From JBKEAJ01 sp047972135 (lineage in GTDB: Bacteria > Bacteroidota > Bacteroidia > Bacteroidales > Prolixibacteraceae), in contig JBKEAJ010000088.1 of NCBI GenBank assembly GCA_047972135.1, forward strand, positions 1 through 36,445: a DNA stretch of 36,445 nucleotides, written 5' to 3'. Position numbers and translations under genes: made by a program. The notes below the pieces were generated by a model. The model was given only the letters and a program-made list of their open reading frames with translations. It did not search any database and was not told where the DNA came from. This document shows, piece by piece, positions 6,881 to 15,894 of this stretch (position 1 is its first letter; the number at the start of each line of letters is the position of its first letter).

Positions 6881-8053
6881 TCAATTCTTAAATACCTTTG
6901 CAATACTGTTAAGTCCCTGCTCCAAAGTTGCTCGTGGGCAGCCTATGTTTAAACGAACGAAGCCCCTGCCCTCCTTGCCAAACATTCTTCCAAAATTGGG
7001 AGCAACTTTTGCTTCTTTTATAAACTTATTTTGCAGTTCTACTTCCGACAAGCCATATTCATTGAAGTCTAACCAAACCAAGAAACTTGCATCGGGCTTC
7101 ATCACTCTCACCTCAGGTAGATGTTTAGCAAAAAAATCTGCCAGATATTTGTAATTAGTGTCGATGTAGTTTATTAACTCTGCAAGCCATGCCTCGCCTT
7201 CATCAAACGCTTTGAGTGTTGCCAGCACACCGAAAGTACTGCCATGCCCTATCTGTAAAGACTCTATTTTTTTGATGTACTTATCCCTCATCGACTTATC
7301 GGGAACGATGACAAAGGAGAAGCCCAAGCCCGCAACATTAAAGGTCTTGCTCGCTGCCATTGCCACTATAGAATTTCGAGAACTCTCTGTACCAAGCATC
7401 CCAAAGGAGCTGTGTTTTACACCGGGCAAAGTCAAATCGCAATGAATTTCATCGGAGACTACTTGTACGCCATACCTCTGACACAAGTCTCCAAGCTCTA
7501 TAAGCTCGTCCCGCTCCCATACACGCCCCCCCGGATTATGAGGATTGCACAGTATCAGCATCTTGGGTGAATGCGCTTTTATCTTTTCCTCCAAGTCTTC
7601 TAAATCAAAGTAATACCTATCTTCTACAATTTTAAGCGGATTGGTTATCAACTTGCGTCCATTCTCGTTTATAACATGATAAAATGGATGATATACAGGC
7701 GATTGAATGACAACTCCATCGCCTTCATCTGTAAGAAACTGAATCGCAATTGCAAGTGCTGCAACAACCCCAGGAGTGAAACCTATCCAATCTTTTTCTA
7801 TATCCCAGCCATGCCGCCGCTTAAGCCATGAAACGATAGACTCCCGTAAATCATTTTCTAATATATTATATCCAAACACTCCATGCTCAACAGTGTCGGC
7901 AAAAAGCTCTCTTACACATATTGGGCTCTTAAAATCCATATCTGCAACCCACATGGGAAGTAAATCATTGGTTTCGTAAAAAACCTGCATCCCGTCCCAC
8001 TTCATGCTGTGAGTGCCTTTCCTATTTACTATATTGTCAAAATCGAAATTCAT
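6881..8053 (-). CDS. patB: PLP-dependent aminotransferase/C-S lyase, PatB/MalY family
   Basis: A 390-residue fold-type I PLP enzyme. The start is PatB/MalY-like: a DFDNIVNRKGTHSMKWD segment, then LPMWVADMDFKSP. The family's CNPHNPGGRVW, SDEIHCDL and pyridoxal-lysine motif AASKTFNVAGL are all present. Family members cleave cystathionine or cysteine to pyruvate, ammonia and homocysteine or sulfide. Length is normal. It lies 227 bp downstream of fkp on the same strand with its own -7 box. Whether it acts mainly in methionine synthesis or cysteine degradation cannot be told from sequence. Confidence 0.9.
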   Translation of the reverse strand: MNFDFDNIVNRKGTHSMKWDGMQVFYETNDLLPMWVADMDFKSPICVRELFADTVEHGVFGYNILENDLRESIVSWLKRRHGWDIEKDWIGFTPGVVAALAIAIQFLTDEGDGVVIQSPVYHPFYHVINENGRKLITNPLKIVEDRYYFDLEDLEEKIKAHSPKMLILCNPHNPGGRVWERDELIELGDLCQRYGVQVVSDEIHCDLTLPGVKHSSFGMLGTESSRNSIVAMAASKTFNVAGLGFSFVIVPDKSMRDKYIKKIESLQIGHGSTFGVLATLKAFDEGEAWLAELINYIDTNYKYLADFFAKHLPEVRVMKPDASFLVWLDFNEYGLSEVELQNKFIKEAKVAPNFGRMFGKEGRGFVRLNIGCPRATLEQGLNSIAKVFKN

Positions 8054-8123
8054 TTGTTTTTTTTTAGATTCTAATATTTAGAGAACCACCAGATAATCTG
8101 ATTTTTCATTCAAGATTTCAGGG

Positions 8124-8131
8124 CAAAGGTA
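8124..8131 (-). promoter_or_regulatory. -7 promoter box upstream of patB
   Basis: The minus strand reads TACCTTTG, matching TAnnTTTG, 70 bp before the patB start. A TTG lies 24 bp further upstream, longer than the optimal spacing. A 9-T run occurs in the leader. Confidence 0.4.
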
Positions 8132-8280
8132 ATAAAATAAAATCCATTACCCGAGCAATCCCATTGTGGCATCCGGTGCAATTGAATACGACATTTATTT
8201 CTGAATGTATCCATTACTATCAGATTGTTATTGTTCTTATCTTCGGATTTATTCCGTTTTTAAAGCTCATAGATTCTTTC

Positions 8281-11151
8281 TCACGAACGGCTCGACTGAA
8301 AACCTGTCCTCGACAGACTAATATCTACAAACCGGGCTTTGTCGTTTGGAGGATTAGTACTTAGTATATGCTCAATCTGTGCTGCCGCCTCAGGGTCTTT
8401 TGCCATGATGAACATATAGCCGCCGCCACCTGCTCCGGGTAATTTATACGCCAAGCATAAGTCTTTTATCAGATTGATAATAGACTGAACAACAGGAGGA
8501 TTAGTGCCTGCATCCAAATTCTGATTTTGCTGCCATGTGAGACTCACCTGCCTCGCAAGATGCTCATAACTACCTGTTTGCAAGGCATCGAATGTTGTGT
8601 GGGCATGTTCCTTAATATCGTTCAATAGTGCCAGATGAGGAGTAGAATTTAGAAACATCCCTTTGACAATCTCCGTTAGTATATTCTTTGCCGTACGAGT
8701 TACCCCTGTGTAATACAACAACATACACCTGCGATGCTCAGCATCTGTAAACAAATGGTCGGGAGCCCAGCGCACCGTAGGCGACTGATATAAACCTGAG
8801 GAAGTCTCCAACAACTTAACTCCCTGCAAAACTCCTCCATATTGATCTTGCCAGCCTCCTCCGGTGGTCAGCAACTGCTCCAACACTAGAGTGCGGTTGC
8901 ATATTTCGTTCTTATCCCAGTTCAATCCACAGAAATCTGAGAGCGTTCCCAACACAGCCGCTGCCAAAATTGAGCTTGTTCCCAAGCCTGAGCCTTTAGG
9001 TATAGCTGCCAACAGTGAAATTTCTATGCCTCCGCCAAATTCTTTTAACTGCTCTTCCAGACTGTTCTTCACCATCTTTGAGAACATCGTTCCAAAACCT
9101 GCCAAACACAATGCTGCTTTGGGAATGGAAAATGGCGAGCCAACCTGCTGAAAATCTGTCAACTCCTCAAAACTACTTATATCTTCTCTAGCTCCCAAGT
9201 CTATTGAGCGCAAAATAATCTTATATTCTTTGCAGGGCTTAATATACACTTGCAGAGGCGGCTGATTGTTAAGCTCTATTGCCATGTTTAGAACTGAACC
9301 TCCCGACATAAGGCAAAAAGGCGGTGTGTCGCTCCAGCCCCCTGCCAAGTCGATACGAACGGGGCTGCGTCCCCACACAATTTGGTCAGGAAAAACATTC
9401 AGTCGAGGAACAGTCTTATCTCCTCGTAATGAGTCGATTAACCCATTACGCAACAAAGCGAAAGCCTTTTGCTCATCCGCAAGCGAGTCTTGACCGCTAT
9501 ACTGTGCAACACGACTTCTAAACATATAATCGTGCAGACGTGTAGTAAGCAACTCCTCTGCCGGCAATGCCTCAGGCAGAGGAATATTATTTTCGGCATA
9601 GTCGCGAGCTGCATCATCTAAGTTAACTTGATAAAAAACACTCCGCTTATAATGCTTTGCCAACGCCGACCAATTCTGAACACGAAAGGCTTTGCGCTGC
9701 TCATACAAGCGAAAAAGATTGGCTCGTGCCGAAATGTCGGATGCCGACAATCGCTCACAAGAAAGCCATAAAGCCTTAATTTCCTCATTGTTGGAAGCAG
9801 ACTGTATCAGCCAATCCAACAAAAGCCCCATCTGCTCAATATTGTCTATCAATGGGAATAGTGCTGCTTCTTGAATATCTGCATTAGCCTGAATATCTGC
9901 CTCTTGCAAGGAAACACCGTGCTTGTCGAGCCATTCAGTCAGAGAAACTCCCAGCCAGCAAGTCTGTGCATCTGAAACCGAACCCGAGAATTTGTCGAGA
10001 AAGCCATATGGACGAAGGGCATACATAGTCTGCCCCACAGGTACAATGTCTATACAGGTCTGTGCATGCAAGCTCAAAGACCAATTATTTTGCGGTACGC
10101 CCGTAATAATATGTTGATTGTTCAGCCTCCAGCCCTTTCCGACATGGCTATTTTCAATCCACAACTCCGAGTAATCGGCTGTCAATGGAATATCAATATT
10201 TGCATTCTGTACAAACATGGCAGGGTGAGGCTTCACTTTTTTAGTCCAAATACTACGTTGGTCTTTCACCCTATTTTGCACTGCAAGTGTCGACGATATA
10301 AGCTCACGGCTAGTACCATAATGATAAAACTCACCTTCCGGCAAAGGCAGGATGGCAACAGTCAAGGTATTTATTTCAGGGTCGGCATCGGGAGCATCTG
10401 TCCCCAAGTTTACTCCGAATTGTCCGTAGAGGTCGTAAAAGGACGGCTTCCAGTCTGCCGACGGGTTCTCGGGATTAAAATTCGACTTTTTCATCAACAG
10501 CTCCACTGCCCTATCACTCAATAGCCAAATGCCAATGTCCATCAAAAACAAATGAGAGATTGCTAAATCACGAATCGTTTCGCTATCAGGCTTTTGCAGC
10601 ATATACAGCAAACTGTGGGGATACTCGCGGTCGCACACATATACACCATGATTGCTCGCCAGCTCGGGGTCAACCCACAAACCATAGCAAATAACATCTG
10701 CCTCAGGAAGTCTCTCAGTCTTTAAATCCGCACGGATAAAGGTGTCTCCACTAGCAATAAGCGTATTCACGCCACTTGGCGCAAGCTCCATAATTCGCTC
10801 GTAAAGAGGCATCTGCAAATCAAGCAAAGACTGATTGAGCTTTTGTCCTCTCTCATACCTGACAACAGGAATAGGAGTGAGTATCTTGCCGCAAGTGGCA
10901 TACGAAGGAAGCCGCCGACTCTGTCCGCCCGCATGGATTATAATCCGTTTCTCGCGTGCCAACCACTCATCGAAAGGCATATTGTTACTCTCTTCTTGCC
11001 AATTTTTATAGAGCAGCCACGAAGTGCCACCACCCGAGCCAACCTTAGTTCCCAAGGGGTCGGAAGCACAAAAATATTCTTGCATGGAAACCTGCTCCAA
11101 ATCATGAAACTGATTTACAAGATTTTCGGGTAAAGAAAATAGTTTTTTCAT
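8281..11151 (-). CDS. fkp: Bifunctional L-fucokinase/L-fucose-1-phosphate guanylyltransferase
   Basis: A 956-residue fusion enzyme that converts free L-fucose through fucose-1-phosphate to GDP-L-fucose. This lets Bacteroidales decorate capsule and glycoproteins with scavenged fucose. The N-terminal half is the pyrophosphorylase, with nucleotide-binding HAGGQSRRLPSYATCGK at about residues 73-89. The C-terminal part from about residue 590 is a GHMP kinase: VRIDLAGGWSDTPPFC near 598, the ATP loop PKGSGLGTSS near 718-727, and PGAGGGGYMF near the C-terminus. Length matches the Bacteroides enzyme. The EEP-family gene lies 51 bp upstream on the same strand, so they may share a transcript. Confidence 0.96.
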   Translation of the reverse strand: MKKLFSLPENLVNQFHDLEQVSMQEYFCASDPLGTKVGSGGGTSWLLYKNWQEESNNMPFDEWLAREKRIIIHAGGQSRRLPSYATCGKILTPIPVVRYERGQKLNQSLLDLQMPLYERIMELAPSGVNTLIASGDTFIRADLKTERLPEADVICYGLWVDPELASNHGVYVCDREYPHSLLYMLQKPDSETIRDLAISHLFLMDIGIWLLSDRAVELLMKKSNFNPENPSADWKPSFYDLYGQFGVNLGTDAPDADPEINTLTVAILPLPEGEFYHYGTSRELISSTLAVQNRVKDQRSIWTKKVKPHPAMFVQNANIDIPLTADYSELWIENSHVGKGWRLNNQHIITGVPQNNWSLSLHAQTCIDIVPVGQTMYALRPYGFLDKFSGSVSDAQTCWLGVSLTEWLDKHGVSLQEADIQANADIQEAALFPLIDNIEQMGLLLDWLIQSASNNEEIKALWLSCERLSASDISARANLFRLYEQRKAFRVQNWSALAKHYKRSVFYQVNLDDAARDYAENNIPLPEALPAEELLTTRLHDYMFRSRVAQYSGQDSLADEQKAFALLRNGLIDSLRGDKTVPRLNVFPDQIVWGRSPVRIDLAGGWSDTPPFCLMSGGSVLNMAIELNNQPPLQVYIKPCKEYKIILRSIDLGAREDISSFEELTDFQQVGSPFSIPKAALCLAGFGTMFSKMVKNSLEEQLKEFGGGIEISLLAAIPKGSGLGTSSILAAAVLGTLSDFCGLNWDKNEICNRTLVLEQLLTTGGGWQDQYGGVLQGVKLLETSSGLYQSPTVRWAPDHLFTDAEHRRCMLLYYTGVTRTAKNILTEIVKGMFLNSTPHLALLNDIKEHAHTTFDALQTGSYEHLARQVSLTWQQNQNLDAGTNPPVVQSIINLIKDLCLAYKLPGAGGGGYMFIMAKDPEAAAQIEHILSTNPPNDKARFVDISLSRTGFQSSRS

Positions 11152-11202
11152 TTGCTTGATTTTATTTCTTCTGCTGTCAACATATCTCTGCCTATCTTAC
11201 AA

Positions 11203-12288
11203 CTACTTCAACAACTCGAAACCTACATACAAGGGATAGTGGTCGGAGTCGCCAACTTCAAGATTTTGGTAAATATTAGGAGTAAACTTCTTACTACTAT
11301 AAAAAACATAGTCTATACGCAGAAAAGGAAGTTTACCTCGATAGGTACTACCAATACCGCTGCCACGCTTCTCGAACGAATCGGATATCAACTCAGTCAT
11401 CGACTCGTGCATATACGACACAGGCGGCTCATTGAAATCGCCACAAACCAAAACCGAATAAGGACTCTTTTTTATATATGCCAAAAGGCTGTTGACCTGT
11501 TCAGCACGCTTTCGGAACCCCGTACTCAAACGATGACCTAAGTCGAGTGCCTGCTTCTTCGCTTGCTCGCTATCAAGACCATACTCAGAGATAGTATTAT
11601 TGTACTGCTCCAGAAGAAGACTATTAGACTGCAAATGACAATTTATAACCCTGACGGTATCACTGTTAATTTTTAAATCTACCCACATATAGCCGTTGGA
11701 AGTACCGCTAAAATGCTGAACTCCTTTATCGACTATATGAAATTCTGTAATTATATATCGCTGTGCATCAGCAAAATAATGATACTTGTCGCCTTTGGAT
11801 TTTTTGAAGGCTGAAAGTACATCCTTAATGGAAAAACTATTTGTGAAAACTGCCTCCTGAAAGCAATAGATACTAGCTTTTTTTTCGGCAAACTTGTTTA
11901 TAATACCCTCAATATCAGACGCTTTTCGATGTTCGTCCTGAAACATTCGGGTGTTGTAGGTCAGCACACTCAAATCTAATTTGGGAGATTCGGAAACCTT
12001 GCTCAATCGGAAAACCGACAAGAACGTAGATATTCCAAACAAAACTGCTATCAATGAAACAAATGCAAACTTCTTGCTCTTACTGAAAATCAGCCAATAC
12101 AATAAGAACACAAGGTTGATTATGAGTATCGGCACATAGAAAAGACCGAAAAATGGAAGTACCGGGGATTTTAATGCACTAACTTCTGTCGAAATATAGG
12201 CGGCAAAGAGGAACATGGCAAATACCACATTCGTTATAAGTACTAAATACCTGAATATCCATCTAATAACCTTTATCATAAGAAGCAT
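11203..12288 (-). CDS. Membrane-anchored endonuclease/exonuclease/phosphatase (EEP) family protein
   Basis: A 361-residue protein with three hydrophobic segments in the first 95 residues (about 10-32, 41-65 and 70-91). An EEP-fold catalytic domain follows. Its motifs in order are SVLTYNTRMF, YCFQEA (metal-binding Glu), INCHLQS, VLCGDFNEPP, RIDYVFYS and DSDHYPLYV. This fold includes DNase I, sphingomyelinases and inositol phosphatases, and the substrate here is unknown. The topology places the catalytic domain after three passes, probably in the periplasm. An ATG three codons in is an alternative start. It has a divergent -7 box at 12305-12312 and precedes fkp by 51 bp. Confidence 0.85.
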   Translation of the reverse strand: MLLMIKVIRWIFRYLVLITNVVFAMFLFAAYISTEVSALKSPVLPFFGLFYVPILIINLVFLLYWLIFSKSKKFAFVSLIAVLFGISTFLSVFRLSKVSESPKLDLSVLTYNTRMFQDEHRKASDIEGIINKFAEKKASIYCFQEAVFTNSFSIKDVLSAFKKSKGDKYHYFADAQRYIITEFHIVDKGVQHFSGTSNGYMWVDLKINSDTVRVINCHLQSNSLLLEQYNNTISEYGLDSEQAKKQALDLGHRLSTGFRKRAEQVNSLLAYIKKSPYSVLVCGDFNEPPVSYMHESMTELISDSFEKRGSGIGSTYRGKLPFLRIDYVFYSSKKFTPNIYQNLEVGDSDHYPLYVGFELLK

Positions 12289-12304
12289 GTCGATTAATGA
12301 TGCA

Positions 12305-12331
12305 CAAACTTAATAAAAAGAATTATCTTTG
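12305..12331. promoter_or_regulatory. Divergent -7 boxes between the EEP and DUF2007 genes
   Basis: The minus strand reads TAAGTTTG at 12312-12305 for the EEP gene. The plus strand reads TATCTTTG at 12324-12331 for the DUF2007 gene. Both match TAnnTTTG in a 58-bp intergenic region. No good -33 element is seen for either. Confidence 0.5.
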
Positions 12332-12346
12332 AAAGCATAATATCGT

Positions 12347-12793
12347 ATGAAAATGAACAATTGGAGCATTGTAATAACATTCACTTCACCCACCGAAGCT
12401 CACATGGCTAAAGGATATTTGGAGGCGAATGAAATCGACACAGTGATAAAAGATGAGCTGACAGTGCAGGTTAACAACTTTTATTCAAATGCCATCGGCG
12501 GAGTAAAGCTGCTTGTAAGAAATTCTGATATTGAAGATGCCGTCAAACTACTAAAAGACGGAGGATATTTACCCGACGCAAGCGATGATAATAAGATTGA
12601 AGTCGTAGAGATTGATAAGTCTGCCAACACAGATGTATGCCCATTCTGCAAGTCGGACAATATAAGTAAGAAAAAGAGTATGAGTGTTTTTGCTGTCGTT
12701 TTCTATCTGATACTCCAAATTTTTATTCCCTCATATAGAATATCCATGAAATGCTTCGACTGCGAGAAAGAGTGGAGGTTCAAGAGAGGATAA
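12347..12793 (+). CDS. DUF2007-type protein with split zinc ribbon and membrane segment
   Basis: A 148-residue protein. Residues about 1-75 match the DUF2007 (signal-transducing protein) pattern: WSIVITFTSPTEAHMAKGYLE followed by VIKDELTVQVNN and GGVKLLVRNSDIEDAVKLL. The C-terminal part has CPFCKSDNIS and CFDCEKEW, a four-cysteine zinc ribbon, but a hydrophobic stretch (VFAVVFYLILQIFIPSY) lies between the two cysteine pairs. It may be membrane-associated, or the loop may be a hydrophobic hairpin. Function is unknown. It is divergent from the EEP gene. Confidence 0.75.
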   Translation: MKMNNWSIVITFTSPTEAHMAKGYLEANEIDTVIKDELTVQVNNFYSNAIGGVKLLVRNSDIEDAVKLLKDGGYLPDASDDNKIEVVEIDKSANTDVCPFCKSDNISKKKSMSVFAVVFYLILQIFIPSYRISMKCFDCEKEWRFKRG

Positions 12794-13230
12794 GCGAGAA
12801 TTAAACTATACGAATTATTTTTTGTTTTTAGATTCTATTTTGTAACTATTCAGCCAAAAGAGTTGTTCTTAAAAACTGTGCATACCATTGGTTTTTCAGG
12901 CATCAACGACACACCTTCAGAGACGCACGACAGTATATCTCTACATCCTCCTGTACTAAAAGGCTGAAAGCCTTGTGTCTGATAGCGTAGGACGAAGCTT
13001 CTGACTGACAGCCGGGCAGAAAATGTTCTGCCCTTACTATGTCCCTCTTCTATCGTCATTGCGAGCGTCAGCGTGGCAATCTGTCCTTGTCGGTGGAGAT
13101 TGCTTCGTCGCCAGCTCCTCGCAATGACGTTCGTTTATTCGGCGGCATCATTTACAATTAATCATTAACAATTTACCATTAAATTGCTTATAGCATAAAG
13201 CCTACGGCATACAGCTTATATTCCCCATCT
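12794..13230. repeat. Gene-free region with composite intergenic repeat, copy 1
   Basis: No credible gene is seen. Positions about 12920-13214 hold an array of palindromic modules that recur in inverted orientation at 18339-18545. Module one includes CTGTACTAAAAGGCTGAAAG and runs on to the GATAGCGTAGG segment near 12980. Module two is CGTCATTGCGAG with the counterpart CTCGCAATGACG (about 13054-13131), able to form a long hairpin. Module three is AAGCCTACGGCATACAGC (13197-13214). An ATG-initiated frame of 69 codons in 12850-13059 is made of repeat sequence and is not considered a gene. Confidence 0.75.
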
Positions 13231-14958
13231 CTACCAAATAATCCTCGATTTATGTATTCGTCCTTGTCTGCCGTCTTGCAGTTCTACGAGGTAGGATTTC
13301 ATGTCGTATGATAGGATTTTCACCCAATCGCCGGATTTTACTTCGTCTATCACTACTTTGTCGTCGTCTTTAGACCAGATGTTTGTGTATCCGTCGGCAT
13401 CGCTTACTATTCCCCATTCAATAAAAGGAGTGATTTTGTTGTCTGCATCGGATAGTATCTGCACATCAGTTTTGGGCACATAGCACCACACCTTCTCCAT
13501 TCTGCCTGTGCACATGGCGTATCCGTCCTTGTCTCGTTTGTTCCATTCTTCGATTGGTTTTGCGCATTGAGCGAGATAAAAATCGTCGTAGCCCATTTCG
13601 TAAACCGTAAATAACTCACCGCTACGCAGGGTGTCGAACTCCACACCGCTTTCGAAAGGGTCGATGCGCATAAGGGCTGAGCCGTCGGCAGTGGCAGAGA
13701 GTGGCACCCCTATTTTGCTATTGTCGATTTTGCGTCTTTTAGCCAAGTTTCGCAACAGGGTGTAACCAAAATAATCGTATTTTTCAAACTCCGCCTTATG
13801 CTTATATAGAAAATCTAATATGGAATCGCGCATAGCAGAACCAGACTTCTCTACAAGTAAATTGGGATAGAGTCTTACCAAAAGCCCCATCAGGCGACTT
13901 TCGTATCGTAATGCATCAATATGTTCTTTTTGCACATAGTCAATGCAGTCCTTGGCAAGGTGTTTAGAAACAACAACCGGATCTTTTTCGCCTTTGTAAG
14001 CTTTGTCTGGAGACAGATTTCCTGGTATATGATAATATATTGTTTCATTGATATTATTGTATACCCTGCTACGTCCTATTGAATTAAGGCATCCTATGAA
14101 GTCTGCATCAAAAAATATAGGAGCATAGAAGGAGAGGACATAGGAATTGATATCTGTGTTTTCAGGTATTCCTTCTCTACAGTCGTAGGGTGCAGCATAC
14201 CTATGTCTATCAAGAATGCGATGCAATGCTGCAGGACCGTCATCGCCGGGGTCTACTAGGATTGCACTGTCTCTTTTTCTTATAGTTTCGTAGGCATTAG
14301 GGTCGTTGTAGTATGCCCACTTGCAGTAGTTTATTATTTCCGGTAGTAGAATCGGATATAGTGGACCATAATACAAATCTCCATACATTCTGTCTATCAT
14401 GACTTCCAAGTTCTCCTTGTCTTCAGCACTGAGCTCAGTATGCTTCTTGTCTGACTCTCTGTCATGCATGATGATAGAAGGCACTATGCTGTGTCTGCCT
14501 GGTTTATACCATCTAGATGAAGGTATCTGAAGTTGTCTGATTTTTACGAGTTGAGTTTCGGGAAATACTGCTATCATGTGGTTCATATAGCAATGTCCCT
14601 TGTCGTCGTAGTGCTTGCTGATGTCTACACCAAAGAGCATTTTTATGCGGCGGATAAAACGTTCTTTGCGCAGGGGAGCTACCTCCTTTGCATATATTTC
14701 GGCATCTTCGGCATTTCCTACGCCGTATAGAGCATCGGGACCTATTAAAGAGTTATTTAGAGAGTCGTTGCCAGTTACGTAGTTTATTGGTTCTATATAC
14801 TCAATGTAACGATTAATTTGTGGCTTGATGGTCTGTGAATAAAGCATAGATGGGAGTAGCATTAAAACTACAAATGCTATAATTCCGAGTACGATATATA
14901 ATTGTGTCATTGTGTTTTTCATTTTATTAGTGTTTGTATTATTATTATTAATTTTCAT
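13231..14958 (-). CDS. N-terminally anchored protein with two C-terminal SH3-like domains
   Basis: A 575-residue protein of unrecognised family. One membrane segment (about residues 17-40, IVLGIIAFVVLMLLPSML) is followed by a large extracytoplasmic region. The region after about residue 413 contains two SH3-like units. The first runs from SATADGSALMRIDP through SGELFTVYEM to VWCYVPKTDVQIL. The second (about 509-575) runs from SDADGYTNIWS through KSGDWVKILSYD to GRQGRIHKSRIIW. Bacterial SH3 domains often bind peptidoglycan or prolines. The start region is rich in AAT codons, so the N-terminus is uncertain; Met17 is an alternative. It overlaps the L,D-transpeptidase-like gene by 11 bp and probably is co-translated with it. 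Confidence 0.75.
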   Translation of the reverse strand: MKINNNNTNTNKMKNTMTQLYIVLGIIAFVVLMLLPSMLYSQTIKPQINRYIEYIEPINYVTGNDSLNNSLIGPDALYGVGNAEDAEIYAKEVAPLRKERFIRRIKMLFGVDISKHYDDKGHCYMNHMIAVFPETQLVKIRQLQIPSSRWYKPGRHSIVPSIIMHDRESDKKHTELSAEDKENLEVMIDRMYGDLYYGPLYPILLPEIINYCKWAYYNDPNAYETIRKRDSAILVDPGDDGPAALHRILDRHRYAAPYDCREGIPENTDINSYVLSFYAPIFFDADFIGCLNSIGRSRVYNNINETIYYHIPGNLSPDKAYKGEKDPVVVSKHLAKDCIDYVQKEHIDALRYESRLMGLLVRLYPNLLVEKSGSAMRDSILDFLYKHKAEFEKYDYFGYTLLRNLAKRRKIDNSKIGVPLSATADGSALMRIDPFESGVEFDTLRSGELFTVYEMGYDDFYLAQCAKPIEEWNKRDKDGYAMCTGRMEKVWCYVPKTDVQILSDADNKITPFIEWGIVSDADGYTNIWSKDDDKVVIDEVKSGDWVKILSYDMKSYLVELQDGRQGRIHKSRIIW

Positions 14959-15577
14959 CGTAGGCAGCAGTGTCTATATAGCGGTTTAGAGAATGAGGGT
15001 CGGTATCGTCAATATCACTCCTTAGCCTTGCCTTTCGTTCTTCTATCATTATCAGGTGCAACTTTAGGTCAACTCGGCTGCTACTTCCTGATATTGCCTT
15101 TCTCTGCATGCTTACACTTCTAGGTTTACTAAGGATAAAATCCCTTCCGCTCATATTTTCATATTCTCCATCATTGCCCGAGAAAATATTATTAAACAAA
15201 GTCATCTGAGTGGCTGTGTCATGATATTTTAGATCTAATGTTATACATCCTGCTGAATTTGTAGCTCTCCCACTGTGTAGAGCGATACCATCTCTATGTG
15301 CTGAGACATATTCTTTGTTTTGGGGGTTCAGAACCTCGTTGCCCTCTTGGTTTTCCTCAATCAGCTCTGTTCTCTCAGCCAGCCCGGCATCCACAAAATC
15401 TTGCAGCTTTAGCTCATAGGTGGTCAGCGGATAGGTGCAGTAGTGGCTTTTCAATCGCATTTCCTGTGATCCTTCTGTTGCCGTTACATTTATTTCGGAT
15501 GTAGACTCGGGTGGAGTTTCTTCGGAGCTCTCGGCTTCGTTGCTATCAGGTAGATAGCGAGAGATAATTGGTTTCAT
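14948..15577 (-). CDS. Putative L,D-transpeptidase-like (YkuD/DUF2778-type) protein
   Basis: About 209 residues. No signal peptide is visible. The first 40 residues are acidic and Ser/Thr/Pro-rich. The core has EYVSAHRDGIALHSG followed by NSAGCITLDL, where a His and a Cys ten residues apart are arranged as in L,D-transpeptidase-related and DUF5675/DUF2778 proteins that act on peptidoglycan stem peptides. The C-terminal 80 residues are unassigned. I chose the ATG at 15577 rather than the one at 15616 because the intervening bases resemble an intergenic repeat also found near 24119. It overlaps the SH3-domain gene by 11 bp, so the pair likely works together. The enzymatic assignment rests on one motif and is tentative. 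Confidence 0.55.
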   Translation of the reverse strand: MKPIISRYLPDSNEAESSEETPPESTSEINVTATEGSQEMRLKSHYCTYPLTTYELKLQDFVDAGLAERTELIEENQEGNEVLNPQNKEYVSAHRDGIALHSGRATNSAGCITLDLKYHDTATQMTLFNNIFSGNDGEYENMSGRDFILSKPRSVSMQRKAISGSSSRVDLKLHLIMIEERKARLRSDIDDTDPHSLNRYIDTAAYDEN

Positions 15578-15662
15578 AATTTTATAAATATTCAGATTCT
15601 TGGATTTTTGATGCAATATACTGTATTTTCATTATTAATTCACGATTTAACAGTGTCTATTT

Positions 15663-15733
15663 AGATATCAGGGCTAAGGTCCCTATTATTTTTTCATCTA
15701 TCTCTTTGCTACGAAGATATCGGGACTAGGTCC
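15663..15733. repeat. Pair of 19-20 bp direct repeats upstream of the L,D-transpeptidase-like operon
   Basis: AGATATCAGGGCTAAGGTCC (15663-15682) and AGATATCGGGACTAGGTCC (15715-15733) are near-identical, 52 bp apart (about five helical turns). Each contains an imperfect palindrome around GGGAC/GTCC. They sit 85-160 bp upstream of the chosen start and may be regulator sites or remnants of an intergenic repeat. Confidence 0.5.
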
Positions 15734-15756
15734 TTAAACTTCAAACCCTATTTTAG

Positions 15757-15885
15757 GCAATAGGCTGTAAGCTATAAGCCAAAACAGCCACCACCTCCCC
15801 CTTCGGGTACTCCTCCTTCGCAGGAGGAGAGTTTTTGCGAGCGCAGCGTGGCAATCTGTTCTTTGTTGCAGGAAATTGCTTGCTC
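15757..15885. repeat. Partial copy of the composite intergenic repeat
   Basis: It contains GCGAGCGCAGCGTGGCAATC (about 15837-15856) and a degenerate AAATTGCTTG, matching the CATTGCGAG...GTGGCAATCT module of the copies at 12.9-13.2 and 18.3-18.5 kb. It also has a GC-rich hairpin (TCCTCCTTCGCAGGAGGA) at about 15811-15828. No gene is seen in 15617-15894. Confidence 0.6.
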
Positions 15886-15894
15886 TTGTAAATC

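Noticed and set aside
12850..13059. 69-codon minus-strand frame in the gap after the DUF2007 gene
   Set aside because: It lies inside the palindromic repeat and shows no conserved protein pattern.
12920..13214. Insertion sequence
   Set aside because: No transposase frame is present in or between the copies; the element is a short non-coding repeat.
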